Source: Scilla litardierei
Taxonomy: Eukaryota > Streptophyta > Magnoliopsida > Asparagales > Asparagaceae
Reading direction: 5' to 3'
Assembly (NCBI GenBank): GCA_030789695.1
Contig: CM061140.1
Location: 84,568,422-84,632,421 of the forward strand
Length of the DNA stretch: 64,000 bases
The translations under genes and the position numbers were made by a program. The notes beneath the pieces were generated by a model, which did not search any database, was not told the origin of the DNA, and saw nothing but the letters and a program-made list of their open reading frames with translations. This document shows positions 54,701 to 64,000 of the stretch, piece after piece; position 1 is the first letter of the stretch, and each line of letters starts with the position of its first letter.

Positions 54701-57303
54701 CTCATATTGATGATATTTTGGTAATATAAACAAACATGTATATTTATGATGTTATAACTACTGGGTAGTTACTAAGATTTGTATGGTTATAATGTCTGAT
54801 ATGTGCAACTCGATATTGACACACATCCCAATATATCATCCGATATTCACTATCCGAATGAAAATTAGTCATCCGATACGATACCGATATCCAATGTTTA
54901 AATCATTACCAAGGACACGGTTATATGTGTGCGTTTTAAACAAAAAGTGTACATTTAATATATATAAACATCAATTGTTGGTTGTTATTCACTTTATAGA
55001 GAACCTAAAATGATAAAGTGAACCAGAAACCATTAGCTTTTGTTGAGAGGGGCAAAACATATTTCCTGTTATACATTTTTTTGTGGCAAATAAATGTTTA
55101 CATCATGAGAATCATCTGTCAGGGATAGATAACTATCGAACATACCAAGTTTTCGTTAGGAAAAGCGTCCTACAAAACATAGGTTTATGATTTACAATAG
55201 TTTTGGTGAACTGAAGGCTAGAACACTGAAGAATGAACTATAGCTAACATTTTATGGTAGGAACCGTGGCAAAGCCTCTGCAGCTAATTGTGCAATGGAT
55301 CATTGAGTTAAATTGGGGTTGTCTAACACACATTGTAGGAGATTTTGAATTATATTTCACAGAGAGCAAGTTTGACATGACGTTGTACCTAAGAAAATCA
55401 TATCCTTTAGCACCTTCTTCTATTGTGAGCATATTGAATCATAGTGCCCTCACCATTGAAAGAACGCTGTTAGTTTTTGGATCAAGTGAATCTGCTCTGA
55501 TGAAAAGCAGCTGATCTAGCTTCTCTGGTTTTTTATGTTCCTTGAGCTGTCTGATTAACTAGTCATGTCTGACCATATTGAAACATGGGCAGTTTTGGAT
55601 AGATAAGAACCATTGTAGTGAATGAACCATGAATTGACTTTTTTCCTGGTCTCCCACAACTACAAGCTTTGCATTTATAACATGTTGGTGGTTCATGTTG
55701 AATATTGAAGTGATTTCATTTAAAATTTAACTGATCGATAATTCATTTCTGGTTTGCAATGTATAGAATGACAAGCGGGAAAGAATTGTAAAGGCTAGCC
55801 GTGATGTCACGATAAACAGCAAAAAGGTCATATTTCAGGTGCACAGGTAGGCAGGTTACTACATGATTACTCCCTGATTACCTACATTTTCACTCATTAT
55901 TTCCTATGGAATCTTGATGTAATAGAGTCTTTACTGCTTCCAATAACCATACCAACTACCAACCTAAATCTGTGGAACGATAATTACATGTTTATTTATA
56001 TATGTTCTCATAGCTTATGAACATTTTTTCCTCTAAGTAGAATTTTCACCGCTTCTAATAATCATGCCAACTGCATGCCTAAATCTGCTAACTGATAGTT
56101 AACTTGAGAGGCTATGATCTGAAATTTTCATTACTATAACATTAAGAAAGGAAAAACCTCTACTTTGACCAGGCTGATATAAGGTAGCCAGTGAGTACGG
56201 CTAACTATTCAAAAAGAAGTAAACTCTTGGTCTTGGCTAGAAACTGGCTGCATGAAGATGAGATAATGATATACTAAGTCTGAAGACAAAGCAGGGTTTT
56301 AAATTTGTGACCCTTAATATCATGGTCGGGTAAAGAACTATGAAGCGATATTTACTAATGTTACTGCACTAGGCAGGATGATTATAGTCATAGGTGCAGA
56401 ATATGCTCTTTATTATATATCTTTTGATGAACAAGTTCATTGAAGTTCTTGAAGGCTAGTCTAACCAAAAAACAAAACAAGAAGAGAGAAAAGGACTGGA
56501 AGTTTTTGCTTGTATGTTAATGCATCATATGCACCTGAATGCAGACGAACATGTGCACGATAATCACGCTAACACAGTAGCAATTGTACTGTTTTTCCCC
56601 TCATGAATGCTTTCTTGTACACCAGACTCAATAAAGATAATAAAGATGAAGTTTTATCGAAGGCAGAAAAAGATCTTGCAGCAGTGACTGATCAATATAT
56701 GTCAAGATTAGTAAATGAACTGAAAGGGACTGATTTTTGGAAGCTAAGACGAGCTTATACTTTTGCAGTTAGCTTCTTACCTCTTTTCCTCTTTCCTTTC
56801 TGATATTTGAAAGATCAGTTTTCAATAGGTATTAGTTAAACAACTTGGTGCAGATACAGGAGTATGTTGAAGCTGCAACTCTATGTAAATTCTGCAAGAC
56901 TGGAAGCCTCCTGAACCTTGATGAGATTAATGCCACTCTGCGACCACTGAGTGATAAATATACTGAACCCCTGCAGATTAATGTTCTTGATTACCTTTTG
57001 GGGGTAATAGTGGCGTTTTTTTTCTTTGTTTTAAATTTCTGCTTAAAAAATATTGTATTTCATGTCAGGACATTGTTTTATCCTCTCCTGTTGTGATTTA
57101 GCTTGCAGACTTAACTGGAGAGCTTATGAGACTAGCCATTGGTCGAATATCGGATGGGGAAGTTGAATATGCTGAGAAGATATGCAGATTTGTAAGGGAC
57201 ATATATAGGGAGCTAACCATTATAGTACCCCTCATGGATGACAATGCTGAGATGAAGAAGAAAATGGAGACAATGCTTCAAAGTGTAGTAAAGATTGAAA
57301 ACG
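45608..57303 (+). CDS. TRAX: Translin-associated factor X (TRAX), last exon not found
   Basis: Five exons join in phase (45608-45763, 55767-55846, 56626-56767, 56854-57003, 57102-57303) into 243 codons plus one base. TRAX pairs with translin in the C3PO complex, an Mg-dependent endoribonuclease acting on small RNAs and tRNA processing. All introns use GT and AG. Key motifs: R-E-R-I-V-K-A-S-R-D in exon 2; F-W-K-L-R-R-A-Y in exon 3; Q-E-Y-V-E-A with E129 and E132; A-D-L-T-G-E with D179, all in the acidic site region of the family. The usual C-terminal block with V-R-G-S-E after K-I-E-N is missing up to 58595. Alternative starts are Met at 45689 and 45719. Upstream DNA of the element cluster does not enter the coding part. 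Confidence 0.92.
48447..48526. repeat. Short tandem repeat
   Basis: Three imperfect copies of a 25-35 bp unit containing TTTAATCTCAACCATCCTTC. Degenerate TTAGTTCCCTCC-type repeats precede it at about 48100-48290. Confidence 0.8.
50305..50480 (+). mobile_element. tRNA-derived SINE
   Basis: A box A-like CTTAGCTTAAGTGG near 50315-50328 and a box B-like GGTTTGAATCT at 50358-50368 are spaced as in plant tRNA-derived SINEs. CCCATTGTGGGAGGTCATGG lies between them. The 3' boundary and target duplication were not resolved; no long A tail is visible. Confidence 0.6.
52690..54560 (+). pseudogene. Decayed hAT-type transposase
   Basis: Scattered frames match the plant hAT/DUF659 layout in order. I-I-D-C-W-T-D-G-R is near 52720-52747. 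The central block, with L-T-Q-F-A-T-V-F-L-S-L-Q-S-L, lies at 53032-53298 (88 residues open). I-H-T-K-R-R-N-N-L-N is near 54119-54148, and W-W-Q-F-E-E-L-M-G-T-D and a Ser/Lys-rich tail are at 54330-54530. Many stops and phase changes separate them. It would cut and paste DNA with terminal inverted repeats; I could not find the termini. It lies in intron 1 of TRAX, same strand. Confidence 0.75.
55767..55846 (+). CDS. TRAX: TRAX exon 2
   Basis: 80 bases, acceptor TATAG, donor GTAGGC. Encodes the R-E-R-I-V-K-A-S-R-D helix and I-F-Q-V-H. Leaves two bases (AG) that exon 3 completes to Arg. Confidence 0.92.
56626..56767 (+). CDS. TRAX: TRAX exon 3
   Basis: 142 bases after acceptor ACACCAG. Encodes the D-N-K-D-E-V-L and K-D-L-A-A-V-T-D-Q segments and F-W-K-L-R-R-A-Y. 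The donor GTTAGC is weak, but it is the only GT that keeps the frame into exon 4. It yields T-F-A at the place where relatives usually have S-P-G. Confidence 0.88.
56854..57003 (+). CDS. TRAX: TRAX exon 4
   Basis: 150 bases after acceptor GGTGCAG, donor GTAATA. Encodes Q-E-Y-V-E-A, C-K-F-C-K-T-G, L-D-E-I-N and N-V-L-D-Y-L-L-G, the best conserved part of the family. Confidence 0.95.
57102..57303 (+). CDS. TRAX: TRAX exon 5
   Basis: 202 bases after acceptor GATTTAG, donor GTAAAG. Encodes L-A-D-L-T-G-E, I-G-R-I-S-D-G-E, F-V-R-D-I-Y-R-E-L and ends K-I-E-N plus one base, so one more exon is expected. Confidence 0.92.
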
Positions 57304-58595
57304 GTAAAGCATTTTTCTTTCCTGTTAACTATTATGCAATTGTTCTTGTGCGCGAAGCCAGGTTTCTTACAACATATATATCTGAGCTTTGCATTTTTTT
57401 AAGTGAACATTGCTCAGTGTGCTTCTTATCTATCTAAATTATATGTATTGCTGGAAGCTTTTCTGTGAGACTCATTTACCATTCTCCGAACCAGTACTAT
57501 GTTTCATTTTATCTGGTACTCTTTTCATTTTTATTCATAAAAAGAAGATAAAGAATGTTTGAATTGTTTTATGATAACTACATGGGAGATTTAAGATAGG
57601 TTTAAAATGAAAACAAACCTACCATATGTGCTGTAGACATCCTTGGGAAATTATGTTCAGTGGACTGAAAGATTCTTTGAAGAAAATAAAGCAGGGAGGG
57701 ATATAGGGTTGATAATTTACAGTATTTATTTATGAGGTCTGGCAACCTTGAGGAGGCGAAGGGTTAATGCAGCTGATAAGCTGTTCAGTACATATATTTT
57801 TTTATTAGAAGGAAGATCCCATTGGTTGCTTGTAAGGGTAGTAATTATGTTTATTAGCCATATGAGAAGCTATGGGAGAGAAAACAAGCATATACTAAAG
57901 ATCAATTTGGTTTATGATGCTGTTTGGTTGCCATCACCCAACAAAATCAGTACATGTACGAGGAAACATTGCCTGTTATGAACAAATTGACAAGCTGAAG
58001 TACTTGCTTGCTCTAAATCAAGAAGTTACTGCTGAGTAGCTCATCAAGTTTCTTGAACTTAGAGGTCATTTGCATGATGCACGGGCAGATGTGCATGTGA
58101 AGTGAATAGCGGATATGCAGTCCATTAGATGTTTAACAATTACTCAAGACAATGTGCTAGGAAAATGTGGGCACTGTTCAATTTAAAATTTGTTGTTTCC
58201 TTGCTATAAATGAAAGTTATTTAATTCCATTTAACTGTTTACTATGCATCTACCATTTTTGAATTATCCTTGCAAATACTCCTTAAATTTGAACATCGGC
58301 TATTTCCAGCATTATGTTATTCAAGTCGATTGTTTTAATTATATGTTGGTTTTGCTAGGAACATGCATCGCAGTTTGATGTACCTTCACTTGATGCGGAT
58401 TGGGTTTGCATCCTTTGCTATTGAAGTGGAGCCTAGAGTCAATGACCCAAACATGCTAATTCTGATTTGAGATGAATTAGTAGTAATTGATCTTGATTTG
58501 CATAATGACTGGTGCTAATATGTCACTGCCTTCTGTTGTGTTATATCTACCATGTTTTGACATTGTAAACACGGCTTGTCGGGAACATGCACATC
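57304..58595 (+). other. Intron or 3' flank of TRAX, no exon recognised
   Basis: A donor follows exon 5. No frame here shows the expected C-terminal V-R-G-S-E-like block. Some short open stretches (57748-57981, 58010-58110) look faintly coding but match nothing I recognise. The last segment runs into the LTR at 58596. Confidence 0.6.
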
Positions 58596-59100
58596 TGATG
58601 CGTTTTGCAATTTTGGCTCATCAGGAGCGTTTTCACACTTTTCGGTTTTATATGGGTCTTTTTGTAATTTTCAGCTTTAGAATTATTTTTGAAATTTTGT
58701 ATATTTCAGTTTATTATTTATATGAGGCTAGGGGGATTAGAGAATGGGTATCGAATATTAAGTGAAATCTTGCGTGAGGTTGATAAAAATCCCTCTTTTA
58801 TATGAGGTTGGGGGGATTAGAGAAGGGGTGTCGAATATTGAGTGAAATCTTGCATGAGGTTGATAACAATCCCTCTTTGATTAGAGAGCGGCCCCTCTCG
58901 AATTGACGGCTTGTGAGAGAGTTCATTTCGAAAGAACTCACCTTTATCTTGTATCCCTTTTCTCAGTTTGTTATTAATAAAAATCCAATCTCTCTCCAAA
59001 TCCTACTTTCTATCATTGAAATTCTCTTTACTCTTAAAATCTCATTTTTTTCCAAAAAATTATCTTTTTATCCAACAAAACCTAGAAAAATCCTATTAAG
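58596..59100 (+). repeat. 5' LTR of the small element, with 80-bp internal duplication
   Basis: It begins TGATGCGTTTTGC and ends at the primer site at 59101. An 80-bp block occurs twice (58721-58800 and 58801-58880); the right LTR has it once. Confidence 0.65.
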
Positions 59101-59112
59101 TGGTATCAGAGC
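59101..59112 (+). other. Primer binding site of the small element
   Basis: TGGTATCAGAGC, initiator-Met type, right after the 5' LTR. Confidence 0.85.
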
Positions 59113-59579
59113 TCGACAATCTATGGAGGCTTGCGTGGAATGACATGAAGCATGTACGAAACAGATGGAGGAAAAGTATCCGTCGATGAAATCCATGTTG
59201 AAGCAGTTGGAGGAGGTGTTTGACGAGAGGATCTGCCTTCTTAAGGAGACTACCAAGTCAGATCTGAAGAAAGATGAAGTTAACTGCACGAATCGAGGCA
59301 CCAACGACGACTCCGATGCAGATTTGAAGCAAAAGGTGCCTCCTTTGAACTAGAAATGTGGAAAAGTTGACAACTTTGACGCGGATTAGCCATCGGAAGG
59401 CGAATAGCGGCGCAAGGAGGAAGGAGGTGTGCCTGTTTACCAGCTCCAGGGCTCGTCGGCTCTCCCAGGGAGGCCGGCCGACCTACCAGCACACCTGCAG
59501 GGCCAGCCAGCAGGCTTGTGGACTTGCAGGCCCAGGCTGTAGGCCTGTGGGCCCATCAGTGCCTGTGCACAGTCTTACT

Positions 59580-59740
59580 GGGCCCGCCATGGCCCGTCGA
59601 CCATCCTCAAGGCTCGCCATGGCCCGATGACGCATTTCAGGACTCGTCATGGCCCGATGATGCTTTTCAGGACTCGTCATGGCCCGACGACACCCTTCAA
59701 AGCCCGCCATGACCCGTCGACACTTTTACATGACGCCATG
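59580..59740 (+). repeat. 30-bp tandem repeat in the small element
   Basis: Four to five copies of a 30-bp unit built on TCGTCATGGCCCGATGA, with CGTCGAC variants at the edges. They are open in more than one frame but without a domain. Confidence 0.85.
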
Positions 59741-59977
59741 GCCCATGGTTTGCACATATAGACGATCTCTCGAGCATGGAAATTTCTGTTTTGGGCGAGG
59801 AGAAACTTCGGTCCGGCTATGTTATTCATGTGACAATTATTTGGGCATCAACAATGGCGGTGTAGACCAATCGTATCCTTTTGACTTAGGAAGACCCCGA
59901 CAATCCACTTTGAGCAGTGTCGCTGATGGATTTTATGTATCGCGTTAAGGACAAGTTGGATTTTCGGGGCAGAGTAA

Positions 59978-60390
59978 TGATGCGTTCTGTAATTTTGGTC
60001 CATCAAGGGGTATTTTCGTAATTTTCGGTTTTCTAGGAGCTTTTTCGTAATTTTCGGGGTTCTAGGAGTTTTTTTGTTATTTTCAGTTTTAGGGGTCTTT
60101 GTAATTTTTTGTTTTAGGATTATTTCTGTAATTTTGTATTTTCAGTTTATTATTTATATGAGGCTACAGAGATTAGAGGAGGGGTGTGGAATATTGAGTG
60201 AAGTCTTGTGTGATGTTGATAAAATTCCCTCTTTGATGGGAGAGCGCGACCCCCTCTCGAATCAACGGCTTAGAAGAGAGTTCATCTCGAAAGAACTCAC
60301 ATTTATCTTGTATTCCTTTTCAATTTCAGTTTATTATTAATAAAAATCCAATAGTTCCCCAAAATCCCACTTTCTATCCCTAAAAATCCA
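59978..60390 (+). repeat. 3' LTR of the small element
   Basis: It begins TGATGCGTTCTG and extends to about 60390, just before Gypsy RT sequence starts. The right end is approximate because the two LTR copies diverge there. Confidence 0.6.
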
Positions 60391-60394
60391 TCAT

Positions 60395-63018
60395 TTACTC
60401 GACCTAGTGCGATCCCTTTTTCTAGCCTATTGTTGCTGGTGAAGAAAAAGGACGGCAGTTGGAGGTTCTGCGTCGATTACCGAGCTTTAAATAAGGAAAC
60501 TGTGCCAGACAAGTTCCCTATTCCTGTGATCGACGAGCTGCTGGATGAGTTGCACATCGCAGTGGTATTCTCTAAGATCGACCTGAAGTTTGGATACCAC
60601 CAGATTCGTATGAAGACAGAGGATGTGCAGAAGACGGCCTTCAGGACTCACGAATGCCACTACGAATTTCTCGTCATGCCTTTCGGGCTGACGAACGCCC
60701 CCACCACCTTTCAGTCATTGATGAATAAGGTCTTCAGGCCTTATCTACGGAGGTTCGTTTTGGTCTTCTTTACCGATATTTTAGTATACAGTGCAGGATC
60801 ACTTTGGCCATTTGGAGATAGTCCTGTGAGAGTTAGAGGACCATTAGTTACATGCCAACCGAAAGAAGTGCCTGTTTGGACAGGCGCAGGTGGAGTACCT
60901 GTGGCACATCGTCTCGGCGGAGGGAGTGTCAGCCGATCAGTCGAAGATTGCTGCTATGTTAGATTGGCCGCAGCTGAAGATGTTACGAGCTTTACAGGGA
61001 TTTCTTAGGCTCACAAGCTATTACAGGAGGTTTGTGAAGGGATAGTACGGCACCTTGGCATGGCCACTTACCGAACAGCTGAAGGACAGTTTCTGCTGGG
61101 AGAGGAGGCTACGAGGGCATTCCAGGCTCTCAAGCAGGCTATAACGACAGTACCAGTTTTAGCACTCCCGGAGTTCGAGAAGCAGTTTGTGGTGGAGTCA
61201 GATGCATCGGGTTTTGGTTTGGGGGCCGTGCTGGTGTAGGAGCAGAGGCCGATCGCTTACTTCAGTCAGTTATTGTCAGTCAGGGCCAGGCCGAAGTCCG
61301 TCTATGAGAGAGAGTTGATGACCATAGTGCTGTTAATACAGAAGTGGCAGCATCACCTTTTGGAGAGAGTTCGTAGTACAGACTGACCAGAGGAGTCTGA
61401 AGTATCTCTTTTAACAGCGTATGCTGGTCGAGGAGCACCAGATGTGGTTGTCCAAGCTGAGCGGTTACAAGTTCGAGATTCACTATAAGCTCGGTACGGA
61501 CAACAAGGCGAGGGATGTGCTCTCACGTCGCGACGAGGGGGTGCAGATGGTAGCCCTATCGATCCCGGTAATGCTGGGGAGCGAGCCGTTAGCGGGGATC
61601 GAGGCAGACGAGGGAATGCGACAGTTCAGGGAGGCCATTACTCGAGGATCAAGAGACTTCCCGGTTTACTCGATAGAGGGGATGACGCTTCTCTATAGAG
61701 GGAGGTGGGTGATTCCCCGTACGTCTATGCACATTCCCATTCTTTTCTAAGAGTTCCACAGCAGTGCAGTGGGAGGACATTCAAGGGGATATCAGACGTA
61801 TCAGCGGATGGCTCGAGAGCTCTACTGGCCGGGCATGAGGAAGGATGTCGCGCAATTAGTTTCAGAGTGTGACGTGTGCCAGCGTTACAAGTATCAGGCG
61901 ACATCACCGGCATGCCTTTTACAGCCCTTGGATTTACCAGAGAGGGTTGGAGGACATTTCGATGGACTTTGTGGAGGGGTTACCACGATCAGAGGGCTAC
62001 AATACTATATATGTTGTGGTTGACCGCCTCAGCAAGTACAACCACTTCATTCCACTTTGTCATCCATTCACAGCAGTGTCGGTGGTAGCCGTGTTCTTGA
62101 AGGAGGTGGTAAGGCTACATGGCTATCCTCGTTCCATCGTATTAGATAGAGATAAGGTGTTTTGAGCACTTTCTGGAGGGAGATGTTCCGGATGCAGGGT
62201 ATAACACTTCGAAGGAGTACAGCATATCACCCTCAGACGGACGGACAGACCGATGTGGTAAATCGGAGCGTGGAGACATACCTCAGCTATTTCGCTTTAG
62301 AGACGCCCAAGAAATGTGCTGGGTGGCTGATGTGGGCAGAGTACTGGTACAACACCTCGTACCACTCGACAGCGAAGATGGCACCATTTCAGATTGTTTA
62401 AGGCCGAGACCCATCACACTTAGTGCACTACAACAGAGGAGCTATCCCAGTATCAGGACTACAACAGTAGTTGGAGGAGCGTGATCGGGTACTGGAAGAG
62501 TTGAAGCGCCACTTGTCACGAACACAGCAGATCATGAAAGGGAAGGCCGATGCACATCGCAGGGATGCGGAGTTTGCAGTAGGAGATCAGATGTATTTGA
62601 AGCTCTGACCATACAGACAGCGTTTGATGGCGCAGCGGCGCAGCGAGAAGCTGGCAGCGAGGTACAATGGGCCTTATGAGATTGAGGCCAGGGTCGGTCG
62701 GCAAGGTGGCCTACAGACAGAGGTTACCCCCATCTACTCGCAACCATCCAGTTTTCCATGTATCACAGTTATGCCGAGCGATTGGTGATCATGCGGCACC
62801 AGCTACACTACCTCCGACCTTGACAGATCACATGGAGGTCTTATTGGAGCATGAGAAACTCACGGGTGTACGGTCGGGTACTACTGGGGTGAAGGAGATG
62901 TTGATCCGTTGGACGTGACTACTAGAGTGCGAGGCGACTTGGGAGCCTTATGACCAGATATTTCAGCAGTTTCCAGAATTCCACCTTGAGGACAAGGTGA
63001 AACTCCTGGGGGGAGTAG
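60395..63018 (+). pseudogene. Chromovirus (Ty3/Gypsy) pol, 5'-truncated and broken
   Basis: RT runs from about 60395, with [11 protein letters not shown] at residues 11-21 of the frame at 60430. The catalytic F-x-D-D position reads F-F-T-D-I-L (T at 115). A shift near 60793 moves RT into another phase. RNase H (to about 61430) has several stops. The integrase pieces (61769-62401) have [16 protein letters not shown] and H-P-Q-T-D-G-Q-T. The tail (62667-63010) has F-H-V-S-Q-L and a chromodomain-like W-E-P-Y...F-P-E-F-H-L-E-D-K-V, which points to a chromovirus. Gag and protease are absent. Confidence 0.88.
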
Positions 63019-63430
63019 TGATACGATCATCACGTATGAGAGGAGATGTAGGAGGCCGAAGGAGTAATTTACTATGTGCATCGACCGCTGGGGGGAGTTT
63101 CTTTATGCACAATAAATTTTGCTGTACGCACCGCACCTAAATATTATATAAGTGAGTGCGTGGGCTAAGGTTAGGGTACTCAATTGTTAGCCGTTATTTG
63201 ACAATTTACTAGAATTATCCAACGAGATCTAGAAGAGAGCTTTAGGCTTTTCCCTTAGCAAAAGCTAGGAGAGGGGCAACTCTCCCAAAATTGGCTATTT
63301 ATCCTTGTTAACCCGATCATATCAATAAAATTCCCCAAAATTCCACCTTATAAACCCTAGTCTGCATCAGATCTCCATCAGCTGCTCCATTTGCAAGCAC
63401 TGCTCTGCATCATCATAATAGCCCACACAC
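63019..63430 (+). repeat. 3' LTR of the chromovirus (right end uncertain)
   Basis: TGATACGATCATCACG starts right after the purine tract CTGGGGGGAGTAG. It contains a TATATAAG promoter-like site near 63146 and CAATAAAATT near 63323. The end is probably near the CA repeat at 63422-63436, but no second LTR is available to fix it. Confidence 0.6.
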
Positions 63431-64000
63431 ACACACGATTATATTTATTTAGAAAATTGAGTTTTTATCTTCCATATTACATATTTAGTAATTTAACAAA
63501 AATTAAACCTATGTATAGTACGTATATTCTCTCACCTTTCATGTTGTTGAGAATGCTAAATTGAGTTTAAGCGATACAGATATAATGTCATGACAATCCT
63601 TAAATAATGTTTGGTACAAAAATGAATTACACGACTTTATGAGTGGTTTATGACACATGTCTATATGTATTATAAATCAAAGTGTGTAGTAATTAAGATT
63701 TGCTTTTCAGAAGGAGAAAGATAAATTAAAATAAAATAATTTAAATCCATATCTTCTGAACACGTAGCTAAATCTGACCAAATAAAAAACAAAAATCAAA
63801 TTCAACACCCTCCTTACGCCTCACAAGTTTGCAGGCACGTAGGTTCTATTAACGTAGTGTCTTGCTTCTGTCAAATGTCGCTTTTATGCATGTCTAAGCA
63901 ACATATGATATGGCTCTAGGGTGTCCGTAGTGTGACCATAGATTTTTATGTTTTAGGGCCAACAGGGTTCAGTATGTAATTTTTTAGTATTCTGAAGTCC
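63431..64000. other. AT-rich DNA, nothing recognised
   Basis: No open frame with a domain, no repeat and no TRAX exon is recognisable up to the window edge. Confidence 0.6.

Larger units (their letters stand above)
45764..55766 (+). other. TRAX intron 1, about 10 kb
   Basis: Donor GTAAGC, acceptor TGTATAG. It contains a short tandem repeat (48447-48526), a SINE (about 50305-50480) and a decayed hAT transposase (about 52690-54560). Elsewhere (45900-48440, 48530-50300, 50480-52690, 54560-55760) I see AT-rich DNA with no supported gene; open frames there are short and lack domains. Confidence 0.85.
58596..60390 (+). mobile_element. Small non-autonomous LTR element (chromovirus-type primer site)
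   Basis: Two related LTR-like segments (58596 to about 59100 and 59978 to about 60390) both start TGATGCGTT and share TTTATTATTTATATGAGG and AGAGAGTTCAT(T/C)TCGAAAGAAC. Between them is a primer site TGGTATCAGAGC at 59101 and about 870 bp of internal DNA with no pol. A purine-rich GGGGCAGAGTAA lies before the right LTR. The internal start encodes a short acidic, coiled-coil-like peptide (59165-59353), possibly a gag N-terminus. Ends are diverged and no target duplication was seen. Confidence 0.7.

Noticed and set aside
57748..58110. Possible coding relic between TRAX exon 5 and the LTR at 58596
   Set aside because: Interrupted frames without a domain I recognise; does not match the expected TRAX C-terminus.

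Overview
This is a stretch of plant nuclear DNA, an angiosperm and probably a eudicot. It holds one recognisable host gene and otherwise dense, nested LTR retrotransposons with a few smaller repeats. The plant assignment rests on SIRE-type and short-LTR Copia, Athila-type Gypsy and chromovirus elements, on initiator-Met and Asp-type primer binding sites, and on a plant-like TRAX gene. I could not resolve the species. No prokaryotic genes, CRISPR array, rRNA or intact tRNA gene was seen.

Layout. (1) 1-2770: retroelement debris made of short tandem repeats, a GC-rich stretch, a candidate Copia LTR with its primer binding site, and a decayed SIRE-type LTR. (2) About 2770-22276: a chromovirus-like LTR on the minus strand, split by two full elements. 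The first is a gag-only SIRE-like Copia element (3504-9657, duplicated target TTCAA). The second is an Athila-type Gypsy element (10070-21802, target TGATG) that keeps gag and protease, has lost reverse transcriptase and integrase, and carries a large accessory ORF. (3) 22277-24227: a plus-strand Copia pol fragment with its 153-bp 3' LTR. (4) 24294-44170: a related minus-strand Copia element with a 120-bp 3' LTR, opened by three separate insertions, each with a perfect 5-bp target duplication. These are a solo LTR of the gag-only family (26883-29045, AAGCT), a 3.35-kb Gypsy-type solo LTR (30474-33824, AATAT) and a structurally complete but defective SIRE-type element (34615-43856, TGTAC). (5) 45608-57303 and beyond: the host gene TRAX (translin-associated factor X) on the plus strand. 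Five exons are visible, the first intron is about 10 kb and contains a SINE and a decayed hAT transposase, and no final exon was found. (6) 58596-63430: a small gag-region-only LTR element next to a 5'-truncated chromovirus pol, both downstream of the last visible TRAX exon.

How the parts relate. The mobile elements do not form a joint system; they are layers of insertion and decay whose order can partly be read from target duplications. TRAX normally pairs with translin in the C3PO endoribonuclease, and the visible exons carry its conserved acidic motifs. The features most worth a second look are the arrays of short self-complementary CG-centred motifs in LTRs of unrelated lineages, the Athila derivative whose pol is replaced by an accessory ORF, the gag-only element, and the state of the TRAX 3' end.
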